In this document: positions 10,119 to 21,186 of the stretch, piece after piece
Position numbering within the stretch: the first letter of the stretch is position 1
Layout: each line of letters begins with the position of its first letter
Origin: Actinomycetota bacterium
Lineage (GTDB): Bacteria; Actinomycetota; Actinomycetes; Actinomycetales; Dermatophilaceae
DNA: 64,000 nt
Direction of reading: 5' to 3'
NCBI GenBank assembly: GCA_020161815.1
Contig: JAIUOP010000005.1
Location: 1-64,000, forward strand
Translations under genes and position numbers: made by a program
Notes under the pieces: generated by a model
Databases searched by the model: none
What the model was told of the DNA's origin: nothing
What the model saw: the letters and a program-made list of their open reading frames with translations, nothing else

Positions 10119-10766
10119 TCAGCGGCGGCCGCCCCCGAGGAGGCCACCGAGGATGTCGGTGATGATCGAGCCGCCACTGGGCAGGCCCGACTGCTGGGTC
10201 TGCTGCGGCTGCTGCGTGGCGCCGCCCGCGGCCTGGCCGAGGACGTCCTTGAGCAGGTCGTCGAGCGAGGGGGCCCCACCGCTCGCGCCGCCCTGGTTCG
10301 TCGGGAGGGAGGGAGAGGTCTGGGGGGCGCTGCCGCCGCCCTGGCCCATCTTCCCGAAGACCTGGTTCGCGATGTAGGAGAGCACGATCGGCGCCAGGAT
10401 CGGGATGAGCTTCTTGACGAGGGCACCGCCGAGGCCACTGCCCGCGGAGACGCCGATGCCGAGCTGACCGAGCTGGTTGGCGACGGCGTCCTGCTGGTCA
10501 CCGAAGATGTGGCCGGCGATGGCCGCGCCGTCCTGGGTGTCGATCTGCGAGAGGTCCACCCCACCGGCGAGCAGGTCGTTGTTGTGCTGTCCGAGGGCCT
10601 CGAGGATGGAGCCGGTGCCACCGTCCTGGGCGTTGGCCTGCAGGCCGCCGAGGAGGGCGGGCAGGACCGCCGCGCTGGCCGCCTCGACCTGACCCGGGGA
10701 GGCCCCGAGCTGGTCGGCGAGCTGGTCGATCGGCAGGGAGCCGAGGATGTCGTCGAGAGCGGACAT
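10119..10766 (-). CDS. DUF937-family protein
   Basis: 215 residues starting MSALDDILGSLPIDQLADQL. The N-terminal 120 residues are small-residue-rich helices with the DUF937 pattern (AVLPALLGGLQANA). A Gly/Ser/Gln-rich low-complexity linker follows, then a second helix-like segment (SLDDLLKDVLGQ) and a glycine-rich end (GGLLGGG). No catalytic motif is visible; family function is unknown. The ATG at 10766 has GGAAGG upstream; the longer frame before it lacks a ribosome site and family similarity. It is a single gene, convergent with ahpF. Confidence 0.75.
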   Translation of the reverse strand: MSALDDILGSLPIDQLADQLGASPGQVEAASAAVLPALLGGLQANAQDGGTGSILEALGQHNNDLLAGGVDLSQIDTQDGAAIAGHIFGDQQDAVANQLGQLGIGVSAGSGLGGALVKKLIPILAPIVLSYIANQVFGKMGQGGGSAPQTSPSLPTNQGGASGGAPSLDDLLKDVLGQAAGGATQQPQQTQQSGLPSGGSIITDILGGLLGGGRR

Positions 10767-10966
10767 GAGTGGCCTTCCGTGTGGTGAGCAGCGAGCGGCG
10801 TCGGTGCGCGCGCCATACGTGACACAACCTAGTGCGTCGCAGCGCACATTCCACTGGGAGCGGGCGGCGGGGAGCCTCCGCTGAGGGCCCTCACAGGGAG
10901 GTGACCACGGGCACGTCGGTGTCGCGGCGGCTGACAAGTGGGCTCGGGAGCGGGCAAGATCGGGTC

Positions 10967-11506
10967 ATGACCAGCGCCGCCGAAGACCGCACCCTCGTCC
11001 TGCTGCGTCACGCCCAGGCCGAGGACCCGTTCGCCACCAGCGCCGACATCGAGCGCGAGCTGACCGAGGCCGGGATGAAGGACGCCGAGGCCGCCGGTGC
11101 CTGGCTGCACGAGCTCGGTCTCGGCCTCGACGAGGTGCTGTGCTCGGCCAGCATCCGGACCCAGCAGACCGCGGAGGGGATCTGGGCCGGCGGGTGCGCG
11201 GAGGCCGACGTGCGCGTCGACCGGCGCCTCTACAACGCCTCGGCCGAGCGCGTGCTCGAGGTGGTGCGCGAGGCCGACGAGGACGCCAATGTCGTCATGG
11301 TCATCGCCCACGCGCCCGGCCTGCCGGCTCTCGCCTCCCTCTTGGCCGACGGTGAGGGCAGCGACCCGGCCCACGATGCGCTCGCCCATGGCTACCCGAC
11401 GTGCGGGATCGCCGTGCTGCGCTTCAGCGGCCACTGGCGTGACCTCGACTTCGGCGGAGCCGTCCTCGACCGCTTCCACGTCGCACGCGCCAGCCAGCCC
11501 GCCTGA
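10967..11506 (+). CDS. SixA-like histidine phosphatase
   Basis: 179 residues of the histidine phosphatase branch. The catalytic motif is LVLLRHAQAE near residue 11, the second arginine is in SASIRTQQTAE, and the second catalytic His is in VIAHAPGLP. SixA-type enzymes remove phosphate from phosphohistidine of signalling proteins; other members act on small phosphoesters. CAAGAT ends 6 bases before the ATG and there is no ribosome site, so a leaderless transcript is likely. It stands alone between the DUF937 gene and ilvD. Confidence 0.8.
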   Translation: MTSAAEDRTLVLLRHAQAEDPFATSADIERELTEAGMKDAEAAGAWLHELGLGLDEVLCSASIRTQQTAEGIWAGGCAEADVRVDRRLYNASAERVLEVVREADEDANVVMVIAHAPGLPALASLLADGEGSDPAHDALAHGYPTCGIAVLRFSGHWRDLDFGGAVLDRFHVARASQPA

Positions 11507-11553
11507 GCCGGACAACGGTGCCGCGCCCCGGGCGCGGATGAGACGATCAGGTC

Positions 11554-13398
11554 ATGCCTGCACTGCGGTCCCGCACGTCCACCCACGGTCGCACCATGGC
11601 CGGAGCGCGCGCGCTCTGGCGGGCGACCGGCATGACCGATGACGACTTCGGCAAGCCGATCGTCGCCATCGCGAACTCCTTCACGCAGTTCGTCCCAGGC
11701 CACGTCCACCTCAAGGACCTGGGCCAGCTCGTCGCCGGCGCCGTCGCGGAGGCCGGCGGCGTGGGCCGGGAGTTCAACACGATCGCCGTCGACGACGGGA
11801 TCGCGATGGGCCACGCGGGGATGCTCTACTCCCTGCCCAGCCGGGAGCTGATCGCGGACGCGGTCGAGTACATGGTCAACGCCCACTGCGCGGACGTGCT
11901 CGTCTGCATCTCGAACTGCGACAAGATCACGCCCGGGATGCTCATGGCCGCGCTGCGCCTGAACATCCCCACCGTCTTCGTCTCCGGTGGGCCGATGGAG
12001 GCGGGCAAGACCACGGCCATCGACGGCGTCGTCCACACCAAGCTCGACCTCGTCGACGCCATGGTGGCGGCGGTCGACGACGCGGTCTCCGATGCCCAGC
12101 TCGACTCGATCGAGCGCTCGGCCTGCCCGACCTGTGGCTCGTGCTCGGGCATGTTCACCGCGAACTCGATGAACTGCCTCACCGAGGCGATCGGCCTGTC
12201 CCTCCCGGGCAATGGCTCGACCCTGGCCACCCACGCGGCGCGCAAGGACCTCTTCCTCCGGGCCGGTGCGCTCGCCGTCGAGCTCGCGAAGCGCTACTAC
12301 GACGGCGACGACGAGTCGGTGCTGCCCCGCTCGGTGGCGAGCCCGGCGGCCTTCCGCAACGCGGTCGCGCTCGATGTCGCCATGGGTGGCTCGACCAACA
12401 CCGTCCTGCACCTGCTCGCCGCGGCCCGTGAGGCGGAGTACGACTTCTCGATCGCCGAGATCGACGCGATCTCCCGTCGCGTGCCGTGCCTGTCGAAGGT
12501 GGCCCCGAACAGCCCGCTCTTCCACATGGAGGACGTGCACCGCGCCGGTGGCATCCCGGCGCTCTTGGGCGAGCTCGACCGGGCCGGCCTGCTCGAGCGC
12601 GATGTGCACGCCGTGCACAGCCCTTCCCTGTCAGAGTGGTTGGGGGAGTGGGACATTCGTGGCGGGAAGGCGAGCGGGACGGCATACGAGCTCTTCCATG
12701 CGGCCCCGGGAGGGGTGCGGACCACCGAGCCGTTCTCGACGACCAACCGGTGGGCGAGCCTGGACACCGACGCCGTCGAGGGCTGCATCCGTGACCGCGA
12801 GCACGCCTACACCGTCGACGGCGGGCTGGCCGTGCTCCACGGCAACATCGCGCCCGATGGTGCCGTCGTCAAGACCGCTGGTGTGCCGGAGGAGTGCTGG
12901 CACTTCGAGGGCACGGCGCGGGTCTACGAGAGCCAGGACGACGCGGTGTCGGGGATCCTCGCCAAGGAGGTCGTCGCCGGGGACGTCGTCGTCATCCGCT
13001 ACGAGGGCCCCAAGGGTGGGCCGGGCATGCAGGAGATGCTCTACCCGACGTCCTTCCTCAAGGGCCGCGGACTGGGCCAGAAGTGCGCGCTCATCACCGA
13101 CGGCCGCTTCTCCGGTGGCACCTCCGGCCTCTCGATCGGGCACATCTCGCCGGAAGCGGCCTCCGAGGGGCCGATCGGGCTGATCGAGACCGGCGACCGG
13201 ATCGTCATCGACATCCCCGAACGCCTGCTCGAGCTCGACGTGCCCGAGGAGGTGCTGGCCGAGCGGCGCGCGAAGCAGCTGGCGCGCGAACGGCCGTGGA
13301 CGCCCGTGGACCGTGACCGCCCGATCAGTGCGGCACTGCGGGCCTACGCCTCGATGGCCACGTCGGCGTCAGACGGAGCCGTCCGCCGCGTCCCCTGA
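11554..13398 (+). CDS. ilvD: Dihydroxy-acid dehydratase
   Basis: 614 residues, the length of the long IlvD/Edd type. Iron-sulfur ligands are visible in [12 protein letters not shown] (near residue 120) and [14 protein letters not shown] (near 190). The enzyme dehydrates 2,3-dihydroxy-3-methylbutanoate and -pentanoate to the keto acids that precede valine and isoleucine. It lies upstream of ilvBNC but has its own start region: GACGAT ends 6 bases before the ATG. Together with the ilvBNC, ilvE, leuB, leuCD and cimA genes in this window it gives nearly the full branched-chain pathway. Confidence 0.97.
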   Translation: MPALRSRTSTHGRTMAGARALWRATGMTDDDFGKPIVAIANSFTQFVPGHVHLKDLGQLVAGAVAEAGGVGREFNTIAVDDGIAMGHAGMLYSLPSRELIADAVEYMVNAHCADVLVCISNCDKITPGMLMAALRLNIPTVFVSGGPMEAGKTTAIDGVVHTKLDLVDAMVAAVDDAVSDAQLDSIERSACPTCGSCSGMFTANSMNCLTEAIGLSLPGNGSTLATHAARKDLFLRAGALAVELAKRYYDGDDESVLPRSVASPAAFRNAVALDVAMGGSTNTVLHLLAAAREAEYDFSIAEIDAISRRVPCLSKVAPNSPLFHMEDVHRAGGIPALLGELDRAGLLERDVHAVHSPSLSEWLGEWDIRGGKASGTAYELFHAAPGGVRTTEPFSTTNRWASLDTDAVEGCIRDREHAYTVDGGLAVLHGNIAPDGAVVKTAGVPEECWHFEGTARVYESQDDAVSGILAKEVVAGDVVVIRYEGPKGGPGMQEMLYPTSFLKGRGLGQKCALITDGRFSGGTSGLSIGHISPEAASEGPIGLIETGDRIVIDIPERLLELDVPEEVLAERRAKQLARERPWTPVDRDRPISAALRAYASMATSASDGAVRRVP

Positions 13399-13404
13399 GG
13401 CCGG

Positions 13405-13782
13405 TCATCGGCGCTCGAGGCCGCAGGTCGGGGTGCCGCCGGGGAGGCGGGAGCGGTTGGCGGCCACCCAGTGGTATGCCGCGTGCGCCACTGGCGCTCC
13501 AGCTCGCGACCGCATGAGGGCACCGAGGGCGCGCCATGGCCAGGCGCCGGTGCGCAGGATCGCGGCCCATGCCTCGTGCCCGTAGTGGATGGCACCGTCG
13601 GCGTCGATCGCGGCCACCTCGACATGGGCCCGGTCTGCGTCGATCCCGAGTTCGGTCAGGTCGGCGTTCTGCAGGGTCCGGGCCTCGACGTCCACGCCGA
13701 GTCGGTGGACGTGCTCCGCCGTGCGCATGCAGAAGCCGCAGTCGGCGTCGTTGAACATCACGACTCGTCCGGCTCGTCCCAT
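13405..13782 (-). CDS. DCC-family thiol-disulfide oxidoreductase-like protein (DUF393)
   Basis: 125 residues. The motif FNDADCGFCMRTAEHVHRLG at residues about 10-28 is the DxxCxxC signature of the DUF393/DCC family. Members are predicted thioredoxin-like oxidoreductases with unknown partners. It is convergent with ilvD, with only 6 bases between the stop codons. The start at 13782 is the furthest upstream ATG, and the family motif begins close after it. A redox role is inferred from the motif only. Confidence 0.75.
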   Translation of the reverse strand: MGRAGRVVMFNDADCGFCMRTAEHVHRLGVDVEARTLQNADLTELGIDADRAHVEVAAIDADGAIHYGHEAWAAILRTGAWPWRALGALMRSRAGAPVAHAAYHWVAANRSRLPGGTPTCGLERR

Positions 13783-13856
13783 GGACCGACCCTAAGCCTG
13801 CGCACACGGCGTGACCCACGGCATACGTCCGCCATGTGGGATCGCCCTCTCGCGCG

Positions 13857-13885
13857 TTGACACCCCACGAGGACCCGGCAACAGT
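13857..13885 (+). promoter_or_regulatory. ilvB operon promoter
   Basis: A perfect -35 TTGACA (13857-13862) is followed after 17 bases by AACAGT (13880-13885). Transcription is then expected to start at about 13892, which is the GTG of the leader peptide. Confidence 0.7.
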
Positions 13886-13891
13886 GGGGGC

Positions 13892-13927
13892 GTGGCCCTG
13901 TTTCTCGTACTTCCCCTGCGCGCCTGA
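13892..13927 (+). CDS. ilvB leader peptide (MALFLVLPLRA)
   Basis: An 11-residue ORF starts at GTG and ends at TGA. It encodes MALFLVLPLRA: four Leu and one Val in 11 residues, using CTG, CTC, GTA and CTT, of which GTA and CTT are rare in such a GC-rich genome. It sits at the predicted transcript start, so it would be translated without a leader. Its last codons form one arm of a 10-bp stem (13918-13927 with 13941-13950), and an intrinsic terminator follows. This is the layout of a transcription attenuator, as established for ilvBNC in Corynebacterium glutamicum: ribosome stalling when Leu or Val is short should favour read-through. Confidence 0.8.
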   Translation: MALFLVLPLRA

Positions 13928-13951
13928 ACCCGGCACGACCTCAGGCGCGCT

Positions 13952-13988
13952 CCTCCGTTGTCCCCGCCACGGGACCGGAGGTTTTTTT
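13952..13988 (+). terminator. ilvB attenuator terminator
   Basis: The stem is CCTCCG + GTCCC (13952-13964, two T's bulged) pairing with GGGAC + CGGAGG (13971-13981) around a 6-base loop. Seven T's follow (13982-13988). It is one of very few hairpins in the window with a proper T-tract, which supports conditional Rho-independent termination. Confidence 0.8.
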
Positions 13989-14069
13989 GTGTGACCAGTG
14001 GCATCAGGGACATGGACACGCGGCCGACCCGCTCCGCGTGAAGGCATCACCGATCAGCAAGGACGCACG

Positions 14070-17649
<3,580 letters not shown>

Positions 17650-17752
17650 CGACTGGCGGAGGCAACGAGCGAGCGCCAGCGAGCGAGGCCCGGAGCCGGG
17701 AGGAAGAGAGCGAGTCCAACGCCGCGCGCTGATCTGCTGACCCTGCTCCACC

Positions 17753-17800
17753 GATTCGAGGTGGAATCGCCCGGATGCCCCGGCGATTCCACCTCGAGTC
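17753..17800. repeat. GATTCGAGGT-type hairpin (copy 1)
   Basis: Arms 17753-17771 and 17782-17800 pair with one mismatch. They begin with GATTCGAGGT, which recurs in hairpins at 18802, 28208 and 28265. It lies after ilvC and probably works as a terminator. The 98 bases before it (17650-17750) hold no gene that I can support. Confidence 0.6.
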
Positions 17801-17847
17801 GTTTCCGGGCGGAGGGAGCACTCGCGCGCTCGGGAGACAATGGGGGA

Positions 17848-18297
17848 ATGGACCTCTTCGGCTGGATCGCCTCGCTGCCCCGGTGGCAGATGTATGCCGC
17901 GTTCCTCGCCGTCGCGGTCGGCCGGGGCTTCGCGTACTACCTGACGGGTGCCCTCGGCGGCGCGCGCGTGCGCGGGGCACGGTGGTTCGATGCGCAGGAG
18001 CGGGTGCGGCGCCTCGGCGCGCGGGCTGTCGTCGTCACCTGGCCGGTCTACGGCCTCGCCGGGGCCACGCAGGTCGCCGCCGGCGCAGCGCGGGTCGGGC
18101 TCCCCGGTTTCACCGCCGCGCTCGTCACCATGTCGGCGATCTGGGCCGGCCTCCAGACGGCGGTCGGCGTCGTGGTCCTCGAGGCCCTGGCGACGAGGGC
18201 CGCCCCCTTCGTCCTCCTGGTCATCCTCGCCCTCCTGGTCGGCAGGCTCGTCCTCGACCGCTGCCGTGGTCGCCGTGAGGTGGTCACGGGTGCCTGA
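17848..18297 (+). CDS. Small integral membrane protein, first of a tandem pair
   Basis: 149 residues with three or four hydrophobic segments. I do not recognise a named family with certainty. The pattern GRGFAYYLTGAL ... AGATQVAAGAARVG ... FTAALVTMSAIWAGLQTAVG resembles the VTT core of DedA proteins, with its small-residue re-entrant loop and the Phe..Trp segment. The start at 17848 lacks a clear ribosome site. The next gene starts inside its last codons (8-base overlap), so translation is coupled. The neighbour looks like a paralogue. A transport or lipid-scramblase-like role would be inference only. Confidence 0.65.
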   Translation: MDLFGWIASLPRWQMYAAFLAVAVGRGFAYYLTGALGGARVRGARWFDAQERVRRLGARAVVVTWPVYGLAGATQVAAGAARVGLPGFTAALVTMSAIWAGLQTAVGVVVLEALATRAAPFVLLVILALLVGRLVLDRCRGRREVVTGA

Positions 18298-18817
18298 GTT
18301 CCTCCGGGGCTACCCGGTCGGGATCGTCTTCGCCGTGCTCACCCTCGGGGCGTACGTCCGGGGAGTGGCGACCTACTGGGTCGGCCGTGGCGCCCGTGCC
18401 GGCAGCGAGCGCACCCGGTGGGCGCGGTATGCCGCCTCGCCGCTGGTGCGCACCGTCGAGCGCTGGGTCGACCGCGTGGGTCCGCCCTTGATCTCCCTCG
18501 GATTCCTCACTGTCGGCGTGCAGAGCGCGATCAACTTCGCCGCTGGGCTGCTCCGTATGCCGCAGCGCCACTTCCAGCCGGCGGTCATCGCCGGCGCGCT
18601 GCTCTGGGCGACGCTCTACACCACCGTCGGCTTCGCTGTCATCGACGCCTGGCTGGGTCGGCTGTCCTGGTGGTGGGTGCTCGTCGCCGTGGCCGTCGTG
18701 GCGTCGACGGTCCTGCTCTCCCGCCGGCTGGAGCGGCGCGCCGAGGAGGTCGCCGGAGCCGTCCCGGACGAGCACACCGACGCGGGCGGCACCCCCCGCC
18801 TCCCCGATTCGAGGTAA
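18290..18817 (+). CDS. Small integral membrane protein, second of a tandem pair
   Basis: 175 residues; the GTG start overlaps the end of the previous gene by 8 bases. Hydrophobic segments are at the N-terminus (GIVFAVLTLGAYV), the middle and the C-terminal third (WWWVLVAVAVVAS). The core VGVQSAINFAAGLLRMPQRH followed by ALLWATLYTTVGFAVI has the same order of elements as in the preceding protein, which suggests duplication and divergence. The last 25 residues are charged and polar. The stop codon lies inside the left arm of the 25-bp hairpin that follows. Function unknown. Confidence 0.65.
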   Translation: MPEFLRGYPVGIVFAVLTLGAYVRGVATYWVGRGARAGSERTRWARYAASPLVRTVERWVDRVGPPLISLGFLTVGVQSAINFAAGLLRMPQRHFQPAVIAGALLWATLYTTVGFAVIDAWLGRLSWWWVLVAVAVVASTVLLSRRLERRAEEVAGAVPDEHTDAGGTPRLPDSR

Positions 18818-18858
18818 TACCGCCGCCGATACTGCGGCGGTATTACCTCGAATCGGGG
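18802..18858. repeat. GATTCGAGGTA-type 25-bp hairpin (copy 2)
   Basis: A perfect 25-bp stem (arms 18802-18826 and 18834-18858, loop of 7) overlaps the last codons and stop of the membrane-protein gene. It shares GATTCGAGGTA with other hairpins in the window. A shorter relative, GATTCGAC...GTCGAATC, lies at 18883-18909. No T-tract. Probable terminator before serA. Confidence 0.7.
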
Positions 18859-19099
18859 GTTGGCGGCCGCTGTCCGCCCCGTGATTCGACTCGACACCCC
18901 GGTCGAATCGGGAGCGTGACGCGGATCATCGTCCGGCATACGAGCCGTGACGTCCGCATGCTGGGCGCGCACCTACGATGGGTGGCGGCACACCGGCGTG
19001 CCGCCGACGGCCCCACACCCGGGGCGAGCCGGCCCTGACCGCCCGCACACGGCATACGAAGGCTCGTGCGGGACCACCTCATCACCCAAGGAAAACGCC

Positions 19100-20686
19100 G
19101 TGACCAAGCCCGTCGTCCTCCTCGCCGAAGAGCTCTCGCCCGCCACGATCGACGCCCTCGGTCCGGACTTCGAGATCCGCCATGTCGACGGTGCCGACCG
19201 TGCCGCCCTCCTGCCCGCGCTCGCCGATGTCGATGCCGTGCTCATCCGCTCGGCCACGATGATGGACTCCGAGGCGATCGAGGCCGCCAAGCAGCTCAAG
19301 GTCATCGCGCGCGCCGGCGTCGGCCTGGACAACGTCGACATCCCCGCCGCCACCCAGGCCGGCGTCATGGTGGTCAACGCCCCGACCTCGAACATCACGA
19401 GCGCGGCCGAGCTGGCCGTCGGCCTGCTGCTGGCCTCCGCACGCAACATCGCCCCGGCCAACGAGGCGCTCAAGGGCGGCGCGTGGAAGCGCAGCAAGTA
19501 CGGCGGGGTCGAGCTGCTCGACAAGACGGTCGGCATCGTCGGATTCGGCCGGATCGGGCAGCTCGTCGCCGAGCGGCTCAAGGGCTTCGGGGTCGAGCTG
19601 GTGGCCTACGACCCGTATGCGAACGCGCAGCGCGCCGGCCAGCTCGGCGTGCGGCTCGTGGGGCTCGATGAGCTCCTCGAGAGCTCCGACTTCATCACGA
19701 TCCACCTGCCCAAGACGCCCGAGACCCTCGGCCTCATCGGCAAGGAAGCGCTCGCCAAGGTCAAGCCGACCGTCCGGATCGTCAATGCGGCCCGCGGCGG
19801 TGTCCTCGACGAGGAGGCCCTCGCCAACGCCATCGCCGAGGGGCGCGTCGCCGGTGCGGGCCTCGACGTCTTCGCCAAGGAGCCGACGACCGCGAGCCCG
19901 CTCTTCGAGCACGAGTCGGTCGTCGTCACCCCGCACCTGGGCGCGAGCACCGAGGAGGCGCAGGAGAAGGCCGGCATCGCCGTCGCCAAGTCGGTGCGCC
20001 TGGCCCTCGGGGGCGACCTCGTGCCGGACGCGGTCAACGTCTCCGGTGGCCACGTCGCCGAGGAGGTGCGCCCGGGCCTGGACCTGGTCGAGAAGCTCGG
20101 CCGGATCTTCACCTCGATCGCCGGGGGAGTGCCGGTCCAGCTCGACGTCGATGTCCGTGGCGAGATCACCAAGCACGACGTCTCGATCTGGGAGCTCTCC
20201 GCCCTCAAGGGCCTGTTCACCGATGTCACCGAGACGCCCGTGACCTATGTCAACGCCCCCCTGCTCGCCAAGGAGCGTGGCTGCCAGACCCGCCTGGTGA
20301 CGACCGCGGTGGCCGAGGACTACCGCAATGTCACGACCCTGCGCGGCACCCTCTCCGACGGCTCGGTCGTCTCCGTCGCGGGCACCCTCACCGGCCCGAA
20401 GATGGTGCAGAAGATCATCGGCATCAACGGCTTCGAGCTGGAGATCCCGATCTCGCAGCACCTGGTCTTCTACACCTACCGGGACCGCCCGGGCGTCATC
20501 GGCGCCCTCGGCAAGCTGCTCGGCGACGCCCAGATCAACATCGCCGGCATGCAGGTCTCGCGCAACAACGACACCCACGAGGCCCTCGTCGCCCTCACCG
20601 TCGACAGCGCGATCCCGGGAGAGCTCGTCTCCGCGATCGAGAAGGAGATCGGCGCGAACACGGTGCGCGTCGCCGACCTGGACTGA
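19100..20686 (+). CDS. serA: D-3-phosphoglycerate dehydrogenase
   Basis: 528 residues, the actinobacterial long form. NAD binds at GIVGFGRIGQLVAERL (near residue 147), and the catalytic His is in VTPHLGASTEEAQ (near 278). The regulatory intervening domain spans about 320-450. A C-terminal ACT domain starts at HLVFYTYRDRPGVIGALGKL (near 454) and is expected to bind serine. It catalyses the first step of serine synthesis. I chose the GTG at 19100 because it has AAGGAAAA upstream and the family N-terminus (TKPVVLLAEELS). Two CGGCATAC words lie just upstream (18936, 19051). Confidence 0.97.
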   Translation: MTKPVVLLAEELSPATIDALGPDFEIRHVDGADRAALLPALADVDAVLIRSATMMDSEAIEAAKQLKVIARAGVGLDNVDIPAATQAGVMVVNAPTSNITSAAELAVGLLLASARNIAPANEALKGGAWKRSKYGGVELLDKTVGIVGFGRIGQLVAERLKGFGVELVAYDPYANAQRAGQLGVRLVGLDELLESSDFITIHLPKTPETLGLIGKEALAKVKPTVRIVNAARGGVLDEEALANAIAEGRVAGAGLDVFAKEPTTASPLFEHESVVVTPHLGASTEEAQEKAGIAVAKSVRLALGGDLVPDAVNVSGGHVAEEVRPGLDLVEKLGRIFTSIAGGVPVQLDVDVRGEITKHDVSIWELSALKGLFTDVTETPVTYVNAPLLAKERGCQTRLVTTAVAEDYRNVTTLRGTLSDGSVVSVAGTLTGPKMVQKIIGINGFELEIPISQHLVFYTYRDRPGVIGALGKLLGDAQINIAGMQVSRNNDTHEALVALTVDSAIPGELVSAIEKEIGANTVRVADLD

Positions 20687-20972
20687 GGTCGACGCCGCCC
20701 GCGCTTGGGTGGTGACGTGGTGGCTGCCGGCGCCCCGTGTCGTGGCGTGGATCACCGTCCACGATGTGGGATCTGGGCTCCATTTACTAGGACGTCCTCG
20801 TAATCTCGAAGGGCGGTCGTGCTCGTGCGCATCAGGGCGAGCCAGGCCGTGCAGCTCGGTAGACCGGTCCAGATCGCGGTGATCCCGCGGCGTCGCCGGC
20901 CCGGCTCGCCCGCCCGACCAGGGCTGGCGGCCCCCGGGTATGACGACGCCAACCCCCGAAATGGAGACCGCG

Positions 20973-21053
20973 ATGAGTGAAGAGGCCAAGGCCGCCCGCC
21001 AGGCGCTGCAGGAGTCCATGGACCTGCGCGACCAGGGCCACACCGAGGACTGA
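20973..21053 (+). CDS. Possible 26-residue small protein
   Basis: A short ORF starts at ATG with GGAG 7 bases upstream. It encodes MSEEAKAARQALQESMDLRD followed by QGHTED. It is charged, predicted helical, and has good codon use for this genome. An in-frame upstream ATG at 20940 would give 37 residues, and TATGAC at 20939 is a possible -10. It lies in the gap between serA and the oxidoreductase and ends before a 26-bp hairpin that could be its terminator. I do not recognise a family. Confidence 0.45.
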   Translation: MSEEAKAARQALQESMDLRDQGHTED

Positions 21054-21092
21054 GCCAAGGTCCGTGGACCGAGTTCCTCCAGTCTGTCCCGG

Positions 21093-21159
21093 ACAGTCGA
21101 AAGTAGACGAAGAGCCGCCCCTAGCACTGGGGAGCGGCTCTTCGTCTACTTTCGACTGT
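21093..21159. terminator. Perfect 26-bp intergenic hairpin
   Basis: Arms 21093-21118 and 21134-21159 are perfectly complementary, with a 15-base loop. They contain ACAGTCGAAAGTAGACGAAG. There is no T-tract. It lies between the small ORF and the start region of the next gene. Confidence 0.65.
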
Positions 21160-21174
21160 GGTGAGCGCGGGGCC

Positions 21175-21180
21175 TAGGGT
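21175..21180 (+). promoter_or_regulatory. Putative -10 (TAGGGT) for a leaderless gene
   Basis: TAGGGT ends 6 bases before the ATG at 21187, without a ribosome site. Confidence 0.5.
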
Positions 21181-21186
21181 GTCGGA

